This document shows positions 40,982 through 48,576 of a DNA stretch of 64,000 nt, piece by piece. A program made the translations under genes and the position numbers. Below the pieces are notes generated by a model. It saw only the letters and a list, made by a program, of their open reading frames with translations, searched no databases and had not been told where the DNA came from. The stretch's first letter is position 1. Each line of letters begins with the position of its first letter. Origin of the DNA: Bacteroidales bacterium (GTDB lineage: Bacteria; Bacteroidota; Bacteroidia; Bacteroidales; P3); the NCBI GenBank assembly GCA_017940465.1, contig JAGAYN010000031.1:1-64000 (forward strand). The letters are read 5' to 3'.

Positions 40982-41058
40982 AGGGGAGCAAGTCCGAGAC
41001 AACTCCGTGTCAACTCCGAGTCAACTCCGAGTCTGCCCGACAGGGGGCAGGGGACAGG
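40982..41058. repeat. 11-bp-phased array, inverted copy of module A
   Basis: Units TCCGAGACAAC, TCCGTGTCAAC, TCCGAGTCAAC and TCCGAGTCTGC (40993-41036) are the reverse complement of the array at 141-180; 40 bp match perfectly. G-rich flanks on both sides (about 40927-41091) keep an 11-bp phase more loosely. The gap between iorA and the nucleotidyltransferase gene contains no gene. A TACTTTTTTG near 41149 could be the downstream promoter. Confidence 0.82.
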
Positions 41059-41216
41059 TCTGGAAGAGGCGACGGACGGGACAGGGACTGGCATGGCGGA
41101 AACCCGGGCGCAGGGTGGGGCAGGGGGAGAAAATTATTGCGGGGCGACGTACTTTTTTGCGGCAAAGTGCGTTATGGGGGTGAACACAAAGCAAATGTAA
41201 CACAAAACCATAGAGC

Positions 41217-42107
41217 ATGAAACCAACATTACTGGTACTGGCCGCCGGCATGGGCAGCCGCTACGGCGGGCTGAAGCAGATGGACGGCGTGGGCCCCCGA
41301 GGCGAGATTATCCTGGACTACAGCGTCGAGGACGCCATCCGCGCCGGCTTCGGCAAGGCCGTGTTCGTCATCCGCCACTCCTTCGAGCAGGAATTCAAGG
41401 CCCGCATCAACGCCGGGCACTACGGCAACCGTATCGCCGTCGAATACGTCTTCCAGGAACTGGACCGCCTGCCCGACGGCTTCTCCGTGCCCGAAGGACG
41501 CGAAAAACCCTGGGGCACCAACCACGCCATCCTCATGGCCAAGGAGGTCATCCACGAACCCTTCGCCATCATCAACGCCGACGACTTCTACGGCCGCGAC
41601 GCCTTCCAGGTGATGGCCGACCACCTGCGCACCCTCGACGGCCGGCAGGGCCGCTACTGCATGGTCGGCTACCGACTGGAGAACACCCTCTCGGAGAACG
41701 GCACCGTCAGCCGCGGCGTGTGCGAGACCGACAAGGACGGCCTGCTCGTAGGCATGACCGAGCGCACCGCCATCGGACGCACAGCCAACGGCATAGAGTA
41801 CAAGGACCCCGACGGCTCCATGCACCCCCTGCCGGCCGACGCCACGGTGAGCATGAACCTCTTCGGCTTCACGCCCGACTACTTCGCCAAGAGCGAGGCG
41901 CTGTTCGTGGACTTCCTGCGCGAGCACGGCCAGGAACTCAAGAGCGAATACTATATCCCCTTCGCCGTCAATACCTTCATCGCCGACGGCTCGGCCACCA
42001 TGCGCGTGCTGAAGACCACGGCGCAGTGGTTCGGCGTCACCTACAAGGAGGACCGCCCCATGGTGGTGGAACGCCTGAAGCGCCTGCATGACGAGGGCGT
42101 TTATTGA
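41217..42107 (+). CDS. Sugar-phosphate nucleotidyltransferase-like protein
   Basis: A 296-residue nucleotidyltransferase of the GT-A fold. It begins LLVLAAGMGSRYGGLKQMDGVGP, a variant of the NTP-binding signature GxGxRxxxxT...K, and has INADDFYGRDAF near 117-128 for metal binding. A C-terminal part completes the fold (SEYYIPFAVNTFI). The substrate cannot be told; the Bacteroidales relatives are annotated only as nucleotidyltransferases. The following methyltransferase gene overlaps it by 20 bp. Confidence 0.85.
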   Translation: MKPTLLVLAAGMGSRYGGLKQMDGVGPRGEIILDYSVEDAIRAGFGKAVFVIRHSFEQEFKARINAGHYGNRIAVEYVFQELDRLPDGFSVPEGREKPWGTNHAILMAKEVIHEPFAIINADDFYGRDAFQVMADHLRTLDGRQGRYCMVGYRLENTLSENGTVSRGVCETDKDGLLVGMTERTAIGRTANGIEYKDPDGSMHPLPADATVSMNLFGFTPDYFAKSEALFVDFLREHGQELKSEYYIPFAVNTFIADGSATMRVLKTTAQWFGVTYKEDRPMVVERLKRLHDEGVY

Positions 42108-43329
42108 TTTCGTCCTGGCACACCAAGACGACGACACCGCGCGGCTGCTGCTGAGCGCCGCGCGGTATCCTGATATCGACATGCCCCTGGCGGTGCAGCA
42201 GATCGAAGGGCGGCGCACAGCACGTGAGAAATGGCCCTCGCTGCCCGCCTGCGAGGAGTTCCGATACCCTCCCCGGCTCAACCGCGAGCAGGCCTCGTCG
42301 GAAGCCACTGCATTGCACAAAGCCCGCGTGGCCGCCCGGCTCTGCGACGCGGCGACCTCCGTCCGCGTGGCCGACCTCACGGGCGGCATGGGCATCGACA
42401 CCCTCTCCATCGCGCAGCATATAGCCTCCGAGGGACGGCCGCCGGCGCATGTGGACTACGTGGAGCGCGACGCCTCCCTCTGCTCACTCATGGAGCACAA
42501 CCGGCAAGTGCTGGGGCTGGAGGGCATCGACGTGCACTGCGCCGACAGCATGGAATGGCTTGCCTCGTGCAGCGGGGCGTTCGACATCCTGTACCTCGAC
42601 CCCGCCCGCCGCGGCAAAGGGGGACGCAGGGTGGCGGCCTTCGAGGACTGCGAGCCCAACCTCCTGCGGCACATGGAACTGCTGCGCTCGCGCTGCCGCT
42701 GGCTGATGGTCAAGGCGTCGCCCATGATAGACATCGACCTGGCCTGCCGCCAGCTGGGCGACGTGGCCGAGGTGCACGTCGTATCGGTAAAGGGCGAGTG
42801 CAAGGAGGTGCTCTTCGTCTGCGGACAGCACGAGGGGGAGACGGCGATACACTGCGCACTCCTTGGACACAGGGGCGTGCTCCGCGACTGCTGCTTCACG
42901 CGCAGCGAGGAGGTCGCCGCCGAGGCAGCCTACTGCTCCGCCGTGGCCCGCTACCTCTACGAACCCGACGCCGCCCTGATGAAGGCCGGCCCCTACAACG
43001 CCATCTGCCGATGGACCGGCACCGAGAAACTGGGCCGCAACACGCACCTCTACACCTCCGACCGCCTCGTCGCCGACTTCTGCGGACGCACCCTCCGAGT
43101 GCTGAGCGAATTGAAACCCAACCCTAAAGCCGTGGCAGAGGCCATCCCCGGCGGACGGGCCCACGTGCTGGTGCGCAACTATCCCGCCGAGGCCGCCGAC
43201 CTGCAGCGACGGCTGGGCCTGAAAGAGGGCGGCGACCTCTTCGTGGTGGCCGCCACCGTGGGGCAGGAAAAAAACCTCCTCCTCTGCTGCCTGCCGGAAC
43301 AGGCGGACCACTTTTTGCACGAAAAGTGA
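42088..43329 (+). CDS. Class I methyltransferase with THUMP-like domain
   Basis: A 413-residue protein. The AdoMet-binding fold starts at VRVADLTGGMGIDTLSIAQ near 92-110 and has YVERDASLCSLMEHN and the catalytic-type motif ILYLDPARRGKGGRR near 170-184. The C-terminal THUMP-like domain begins around 290. Such proteins are taken to modify RNA, but the substrate is not known. The start codon lies inside the end of the nucleotidyltransferase gene, indicating coupled translation. Confidence 0.82.
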   Translation: MTRAFIDFVLAHQDDDTARLLLSAARYPDIDMPLAVQQIEGRRTAREKWPSLPACEEFRYPPRLNREQASSEATALHKARVAARLCDAATSVRVADLTGGMGIDTLSIAQHIASEGRPPAHVDYVERDASLCSLMEHNRQVLGLEGIDVHCADSMEWLASCSGAFDILYLDPARRGKGGRRVAAFEDCEPNLLRHMELLRSRCRWLMVKASPMIDIDLACRQLGDVAEVHVVSVKGECKEVLFVCGQHEGETAIHCALLGHRGVLRDCCFTRSEEVAAEAAYCSAVARYLYEPDAALMKAGPYNAICRWTGTEKLGRNTHLYTSDRLVADFCGRTLRVLSELKPNPKAVAEAIPGGRAHVLVRNYPAEAADLQRRLGLKEGGDLFVVAATVGQEKNLLLCCLPEQADHFLHEK

Positions 43330-43336
43330 AAAAATA

Positions 43337-43368
43337 TTTGGCCAGTCGGAAAAATGTTCGTAACTTTG
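43337..43368 (+). promoter_or_regulatory. Promoter of rplM-rpsI
   Basis: TTTG at 43337-43340, a 20-nt spacer GCCAGTCGGAAAAATGTTCG, then TAACTTTG at 43361-43368. It starts just after the upstream stop codon and gives a leader of about 165 nt. Confidence 0.78.
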
Positions 43369-43488
43369 CAGTCTCCAAAAATGGTGCAAAGTGCCTGATT
43401 TACCCGTTCAAAGCACTGTGCATCAGGTTGGTAGGCATGGATGCCCTCTATCCGTCGGCGGCCGAAATGCCCTGCAATCGGAGGAGAT

Positions 43489-43524
43489 ATGAACAATAAA
43501 GAAGAGAAAAAACATCATCGTTAG
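43489..43524 (+). CDS. Possible 11-residue leader peptide ahead of rplM
   Basis: ATG at 43489 follows GGAGGAGAT, the best Shine-Dalgarno-like sequence I noticed in the window, and the frame runs to TAG at 43522-43524. The peptide MNNKEEKKHHR is strongly charged. It ends 12 nt before the rplM start, inside a leader of about 165 nt. It could couple ribosome passage to rplM translation, or the purine-rich stretch could be part of an r-protein binding site. Confidence 0.35.
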   Translation: MNNKEEKKHHR

Positions 43525-43536
43525 TACAATAAAAAA

Positions 43537-43992
43537 ATGAGCACACTAAGCTACAAAACCGTATCGGCCAACAAGCAGACCGTTCAGAAAGAATGGGTCC
43601 TGGTCGATGCCGAAGGGCAGACCGTGGGCCGTCTGGCCACCCGCGTGGCCAACATCCTGCGCGGCAAGACCAAGCCCTCGTTCACCCCGCATGTCGACTG
43701 CGGCGACAATGTCATCATCATCAACGCCGAGAAGTGCGTCTTCACCGGCAAGAAGGAGACCGACAAGGTCTACCAGCGCTACACCGGCTACCCCGGCGGC
43801 CAGCGCGAGACCAACCCCGCCAAGGTGCGCGCCACCCATCCCGAGCGCATCCTCGAGCACGCCATCAAGGGCATGCTGCCCAAGAACCGCCTCGGCGCCC
43901 AGCTCTACCGCAACCTCTACGTGTATGCCGGCAGCGAGCACCCCCATGCGGGCCAGAACCCCAAAGCCATCAACATTAACGAAGTAAGATAA
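43537..43992 (+). CDS. rplM: Ribosomal protein L13
   Basis: Large-subunit protein of 151 residues. Typical blocks are WVLVDAEGQTVGRLATRVA near 20-38, GDNVIIINAEKCVFTGKK near 64-81, YTGYPGG near 88 and AIKGMLPKNRLG near 109-120. Cotranscribed with rpsI, 9 nt downstream. The long leader suggests autogenous control. Confidence 0.97.
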   Translation: MSTLSYKTVSANKQTVQKEWVLVDAEGQTVGRLATRVANILRGKTKPSFTPHVDCGDNVIIINAEKCVFTGKKETDKVYQRYTGYPGGQRETNPAKVRATHPERILEHAIKGMLPKNRLGAQLYRNLYVYAGSEHPHAGQNPKAININEVR

Positions 43993-44001
43993 TAAGAAGA
44001 T

Positions 44002-44391
44002 ATGGCAGAAGTAATCAACACCATTGGTAGAAGAAAGACCGCCGTGGCGCGCATCTATATGACCCCCGGCAACGGTGAGATCAAGGTCAACGGCCGCGAC
44101 TACAAGGAGTATTTCCCCACCGGTCCGCTGCAGTACATCGTCGGACAGGCGTTCGCCGTGGCCGGTGCCGAAGGCAAATGGGATGTCAAGGCCAACCTCG
44201 ACGGCGGCGGCATCACCGGCCAGGCCCAGGCCCTGCGCATGGCCATCGCCCGCGCCCTCTGCGAGAACAACATCGAGGACCGCCCCGCCCTCAAGAAGGA
44301 AGGCTTCCTCATGCGCGACCCCCGCATGGTCGAGCGCAAGAAACCCGGCCAGCCCAAAGCCCGCAAGCGCTTCCAGTTCAGCAAGCGTTAA
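44002..44391 (+). CDS. rpsI: Ribosomal protein S9
   Basis: Small-subunit protein of 129 residues. It begins VINTIGRRKTAVARIYMTPGNGEIKVNGRD, has GGGITGQAQALRMAIARAL near 70-88 and ends with the P-site tail KARKRFQFSKR. It is followed by a structured 170-bp gap and rpsB. Confidence 0.97.
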   Translation: MAEVINTIGRRKTAVARIYMTPGNGEIKVNGRDYKEYFPTGPLQYIVGQAFAVAGAEGKWDVKANLDGGGITGQAQALRMAIARALCENNIEDRPALKKEGFLMRDPRMVERKKPGQPKARKRFQFSKR

Positions 44392-44394
44392 AGA

Positions 44395-44488
44395 TTGCTA
44401 TGCAGGCATCCTGCCTGCGAAGAAAGACAGTTTAGTATCCAAACCGCCCGAATGCTCCGCTGCATTGCCACAGCGAGCCGCATAGCAA
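44395..44488 (+). promoter_or_regulatory. Structured leader between rpsI and rpsB
   Basis: TTGCTATGC (44395-44403) pairs with GCATAGCAA (44480-44488). Inside it GCAGGCA and TGCCTGC (44402-44418) form a second stem that competes for its first bases. No T run follows, so a terminator is less likely than a regulatory or processing structure ahead of rpsB. Confidence 0.45.
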
Positions 44489-44562
44489 GGCCGTTAAATG
44501 CAGCCCGATGGACTGGCGGACGGTTGGCAAAAAAGTAACAAACAAAAAGGAAAGTAAACAAC

Positions 44563-45423
44563 ATGAACGAACTCAAATTCGAAGAACTGCTCGAGGCCGG
44601 TTGCCACTTCGGTCACCTCAAGCGCAAATGGAATCCCAAAATGGCTCCTTACATCTTCAAGGAGCACAACGGTGTGCACGTCATCGACCTGCAGAAGACC
44701 ATCGCCAAGGCCGACGAGGCCGCGGCCGCTCTGAAGCAGATGGCCCGCAGCGGCAAGAAGGTGCTCTTCGTGGCCACCAAGAAACAGGCCAAGGAAGTCG
44801 TGTCCGAGATGGCCAAGACCGTCGATATGCCCTTCGTCACCGAGCGTTGGCCGGGCGGCATGCTCACCAACTTCCAGACCATCCGCAAGGCCGTCAAGAA
44901 GATGAACAGCCTCGACAGCCTGATGCACGACAAGGATTTCAACAACATCTCCAAGCGCGAGCGTCTCCAGGTGCAGCGCGAACGTGCCAAACTCGACAAG
45001 AACCTCGGCTCCATCGCCGACCTCACCCGTCTGCCCAGCGCCCTCTTTGTCATCGACATCAACAAGGAGCACATCGCTGTCGCCGAGGCCCGTCGCCTGA
45101 ACATCCCCACCTTCGCCCTCGTGGACACCAACACCAACCCCGAGCTTATCGACTTCCCCATTCCCGCTAACGATGATGCCTCGAAGTCGATTGCCTGCAT
45201 CCTCAAGTACATGTGCGAGGCTATCCAGGAAGGTCTGAACGAGCGCATGCTCGACAAGGACGCCCAGGCTGCCGAAGAGGCCGAAGCCCCTGCCGCCGAG
45301 GAAGGTGCCGCACCCGTCGAGAAGCGCACCCGCCCGCGCCGTCAGCGCGCCGCCGCCGAGCCCAAGGCCGAGGCCGCCAAAGCCGAGGAACCCAAGGCAG
45401 AGGATGCCCCCAAGGCTGAATAA
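44563..45423 (+). CDS. rpsB: Ribosomal protein S2
   Basis: Small-subunit protein of 286 residues. Typical blocks: FEELLEAGCHFGHLKRKWNPKM near 5-26, RWPGGMLTNFQTI near 93-105, and PTFALVDTNTNPELIDFPIPANDDA near 184-208. After about residue 230 there is an Ala-Glu-Pro-rich acidic tail (EEAEAPAAEEGAAP) not needed for the fold. It precedes tsf with a hairpin-bearing gap. Confidence 0.97.
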   Translation: MNELKFEELLEAGCHFGHLKRKWNPKMAPYIFKEHNGVHVIDLQKTIAKADEAAAALKQMARSGKKVLFVATKKQAKEVVSEMAKTVDMPFVTERWPGGMLTNFQTIRKAVKKMNSLDSLMHDKDFNNISKRERLQVQRERAKLDKNLGSIADLTRLPSALFVIDINKEHIAVAEARRLNIPTFALVDTNTNPELIDFPIPANDDASKSIACILKYMCEAIQEGLNERMLDKDAQAAEEAEAPAAEEGAAPVEKRTRPRRQRAAAEPKAEAAKAEEPKAEDAPKAE

Positions 45424-45439
45424 AGACACAAAAACATAT

Positions 45440-45484
45440 AGATAATCTAGACTGTCTATCTCATCGAGAAAGTCTAGATTATCT
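45440..45484. repeat. 14-bp inverted repeat between rpsB and tsf
   Basis: AGATAATCTAGACT (45440-45453) and AGTCTAGATTATCT (45471-45484) are perfect complements with a 17-nt loop. The stem is AT-rich and lacks a downstream T run. A processing or attenuation signal that sets the rpsB:tsf ratio is possible. Confidence 0.65.
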
Positions 45485-45527
45485 ATCCATAATCAACCAA
45501 ACAAAAGTAACGAAAGGAACAACAGAT

Positions 45528-46514
45528 ATGGCAATTACCGCTTCACAGGTTAATGAGCTCCGCCAACTCACCGGCGTAGGCATGATGGACTGCAAGAAAG
45601 CCCTCGTCGAGACCGACGGCGACATGCAGAAGGCAATAGAACTCCTCCGCCAGAAAGGCCAGAAGATGGCCGCCAAGCGCGCCGACCGCGACGCCAACGA
45701 AGGCTGCGTCCTCGCCAAGACCACCGGCAACTACGGTGCCCTCATCATGGTCAGCTGCGAGACCGACTTCGTCGCCAACAACGCCGGCTTTGTCGAGTTC
45801 ACTACCTCTATCCTCGACGCCGCCATGGCCAAGCACCTCACCACCAAGGAACAGGTGCTCGACATGGAGCTGGATGGCCGCAAGGTCTCCGACAACATCA
45901 CCGACCAGGTCGCCAAAATCGGCGAGAAGATTGAGCTCGCCCACTTCGAGGCCATCGAGGCCGCCAAGGTCTACTCCTATGTCCACCCCGGCAACCGCAT
46001 GGGTGCCGTCGTGGGATTCAACAAGGAAGGCTTCGACGAGGTTGGCCACAACATCGCCATGCAGGTCGTGGCCATGCGCCCCGTGGCCCTCGATGCCGAC
46101 AGCGTGCCCCAGGAGGTCAAGGACCAGGAGCTGCGCGTGGCCGTCGAGAAGACCAAGGAAGAGCTCATCGGCAAGGCCGTCGACGCCGCCCTCAAGAAGG
46201 CCGGCATCAACCCCGCCCACGTGGACAGCGAGGAGCACATGGCCTCCAACATGGGCAAAGGCTGGATTACCGAGGAGCAGGTCAACCAGGCCCGCCAGAT
46301 CAAGGAGCAGGTGGCTGCCGAAAAGGCTGCACAACTCAACGAGGCTCAAATCAACCAGATTGCCAACGGCCGCCTGAACAAGTACTTCCAGGAGAACACC
46401 CTCATGGAGCAGGAGTACATCATGGAAGCCAAGGTGAAGGTGAAAGACTTCATCGCCAAGGCCGACAAAGACCTCAAGTGCACCGGCTTCAAGCGCCTCG
46501 AACTCGGTGCCTAA
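45528..46514 (+). CDS. tsf: Translation elongation factor Ts
   Basis: Nucleotide exchange factor for EF-Tu, 328 residues. It begins ITASQVNELRQLTGVGMMDCKKAL with the conserved MDCKKAL core, then VSCETDFVANNAGF near 75-88. The protein is longer than the enterobacterial form because of an enlarged C-terminal dimerisation part. It ends the ribosomal block, and a very strong terminator follows. Confidence 0.97.
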   Translation: MAITASQVNELRQLTGVGMMDCKKALVETDGDMQKAIELLRQKGQKMAAKRADRDANEGCVLAKTTGNYGALIMVSCETDFVANNAGFVEFTTSILDAAMAKHLTTKEQVLDMELDGRKVSDNITDQVAKIGEKIELAHFEAIEAAKVYSYVHPGNRMGAVVGFNKEGFDEVGHNIAMQVVAMRPVALDADSVPQEVKDQELRVAVEKTKEELIGKAVDAALKKAGINPAHVDSEEHMASNMGKGWITEEQVNQARQIKEQVAAEKAAQLNEAQINQIANGRLNKYFQENTLMEQEYIMEAKVKVKDFIAKADKDLKCTGFKRLELGA

Positions 46515-46533
46515 AGCCCGCTGAACGCATTAG

Positions 46534-46579
46534 AAACAGCAGGAGGCGCGCCCCACACGGGGCGCGCCTCCTGCTGTTT
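46534..46579 (+). terminator. Strong terminator after tsf
   Basis: A perfect 21-bp stem starting AAACAGCAGGAGGCGCG and its complement, around the loop ACAC, with T at its end. It separates tsf from the Na/Pi transporter gene. Confidence 0.85.
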
Positions 46580-46636
46580 GCACTGGCAAAATGAAAAATT
46601 AACAGAAACTTAACATATGTAAATCCAAAATATATA

Positions 46637-46644
46637 TATCTTTG
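46637..46644 (+). promoter_or_regulatory. Promoter element of the Na/Pi transporter gene
   Basis: TATCTTTG at 46637-46644 followed by CAAG, 28 nt before the start codon. The upstream region (46590-46620) is AT-rich and has no clear TTTG. Confidence 0.6.
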
Positions 46645-46671
46645 CAAGCAGTAATACAATCATAAAACAGC

Positions 46672-48393
46672 ATGTCTGCAACTGATATCATCTTCATCCT
46701 CTTGAACTTGGCCGGCGCATTGGCCGTCTTCCTCTTTGCCATGAAACTGATGAGCGAGGGCCTGCAAAAGTATGCCGGCTCGAAAATGCGCCACATCCTG
46801 AGCAAGATCACAGGCAAGCCGCTGAGTGGCATCCTGGCCGGCGCCGGCGTGACGGCAGCCATCCAGTCCAGCACCGCCACCACGGTGATGGTGGTCGGCT
46901 TCGCAGGGGCAGGCTTGCTCTCGCTGGGTGGCGCGGTGGCGGTGGTGATGGGCGCCAACATAGGCACCACCATCACGGCCTGGATTATCGCCCTCTTCGG
47001 CATCGGCACCGGCGGCGGCGAGGGGGTGTCGTTCTCGCTACCCATGCTGCTGGGTACGTTGAGCCTCTTCTTCATCTTCTCGAAGAAAGACAAAATGCAG
47101 TACCTCGGCCAAACCATCATCGGCCTTGCTCTCCTGCTGGTAGGCATGGAACTGCTGGAACACGCCATACCGCAGTTGAGCGACGGCGTGGTGGAGACCA
47201 TCGGAACCTGGAGCCATTGGGGCTTCTGGTCGGTGCTGCTCTTCATTGTGGTGGGGGCTATACTGACCATCATCCTGCAGACTTCGGCTGCCATGACGGC
47301 GGTCATCCTGCTGATGGCCAGTCAAGGGTGGATTGAGTTCCCGATGGCCTTGGCGCTGGTCATGGGCCAGAACCTTGGCACCACGCTGACGGCCCAGGTG
47401 GTAGCCATGACCACAGGCACCACCGGCAAGCGCGCCGCAAGGGCACACCTCGTGTTCAATGTGGCCGGTGTACTGTTCAGCCTTGCACTCTTCTATCCCA
47501 TCTGCAACGGAATCATGGCCATGACCGGCATCACCAACGACATCTCCGACCCCCTCAACCAGCAGCGTTACCCCCTGGCCATTACCATCTTCCACACCTT
47601 TTTCAACGTAGGCACCACAGTGGTGCTGGCATTCTTCATTCCCCAGGTAGTCAGGCTGGTGGAGTGGATGGTCCCCGACAGCCAGGCCGATGAGGGCGAG
47701 GAGGAGTTCCGCCTCACTTACCTGGAGCCTAACCTGTTGAGTACTGCCGAGTTGAACCTACAGAGTGCCAAGAGAGAGATAGAGGAATTTTCGAAGCGGG
47801 TGCTACGCATGTATGCCTTCCTGCCGGGGCTGCGCACCGCCAAGGACGACGCTGAATTCGACGCTATTGTGGAGCGTATCACCAAATATGAGGGAATTAC
47901 TGACCGGATGGAACTGGAAATCACCAAGTTCCTTACGCGGGTGGGCTCGGGCGACGTCAGTCAGCACGCCTCCGAGCGCATCAGCACCATGCTCCGCATC
48001 ATCGACAACCTCGAGTCTATCGGCGACACTATCTACCAGATAGCCATGACACGCAAGAACAAACGTGAGGATGCAGTCCACTTTGATGCAGGAAAAAATG
48101 CCAATCTGGAACACATGCGCGTGCTGGTGGAGAAGGCGTTGGTGGTGATGGACAAGAACCTGCATGACTATGACCACGTGGACCTCGACGCCGCCTATGC
48201 TGCAGAGCATGAAATCAACGCCTACCGAGACCGCCTGCGTGCCCAGCATCTCGACGCCCTGAAACTCGGGGTATACGACTATGCCATCGGCAACGCCTAC
48301 AGCAGCCTCTACGCGCAGTACGAGAAGCTCGGCGACTATGTAATCAACGTCACCGAGGCCATCGACAGCAGCCGCAAGCATAGCGACGATTGA
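46672..48393 (+). CDS. Na/Pi cotransporter family protein with PhoU-like tail
   Basis: A 573-residue inner-membrane transporter. Two inverted repeats carry the family motif: AAIQSSTATTVMVVG near 62-76 and ILQTSAAMTAVILL near 200-213. About eight hydrophobic segments fill the first 330 residues. From about 350 onward there is a soluble helical PhoU-like domain (AKREIEEFSKRVLRM, ERISTMLRIIDNLESIGD) that may gate or sense phosphate. It is monocistronic: strong terminators lie before and after it. Confidence 0.9.
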   Translation: MSATDIIFILLNLAGALAVFLFAMKLMSEGLQKYAGSKMRHILSKITGKPLSGILAGAGVTAAIQSSTATTVMVVGFAGAGLLSLGGAVAVVMGANIGTTITAWIIALFGIGTGGGEGVSFSLPMLLGTLSLFFIFSKKDKMQYLGQTIIGLALLLVGMELLEHAIPQLSDGVVETIGTWSHWGFWSVLLFIVVGAILTIILQTSAAMTAVILLMASQGWIEFPMALALVMGQNLGTTLTAQVVAMTTGTTGKRAARAHLVFNVAGVLFSLALFYPICNGIMAMTGITNDISDPLNQQRYPLAITIFHTFFNVGTTVVLAFFIPQVVRLVEWMVPDSQADEGEEEFRLTYLEPNLLSTAELNLQSAKREIEEFSKRVLRMYAFLPGLRTAKDDAEFDAIVERITKYEGITDRMELEITKFLTRVGSGDVSQHASERISTMLRIIDNLESIGDTIYQIAMTRKNKREDAVHFDAGKNANLEHMRVLVEKALVVMDKNLHDYDHVDLDAAYAAEHEINAYRDRLRAQHLDALKLGVYDYAIGNAYSSLYAQYEKLGDYVINVTEAIDSSRKHSDD

Positions 48394-48436
48394 CCGTGCC
48401 GAGGTTTTCAACCGAGCAAATGTTTGATATAAAAAG

Positions 48437-48461
48437 AAGTGCCGAGAGGGGCACTTTTTTT
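48437..48461 (+). terminator. Terminator of the Na/Pi transporter gene
   Basis: A short stem AAGTGCC/GGCACTT is followed by a T-rich tract, 45 nt after the stop. Confidence 0.8.
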
Positions 48462-48576
48462 GTTGATAACTTATGGCCTTATGGCAGTGAATTCTGTGCT
48501 AATTTAGCAGTCCAAAATGGAGCGTTCCATATTGCGGCAAATAGTTATAACATAGTAAAATAAACCTGTTTTCAAG

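Noticed and set aside
48462..48576. A cobalamin riboswitch before nrdJ
   Set aside because: The space is only about 115 nt, and no B12-box-like conserved core is visible.
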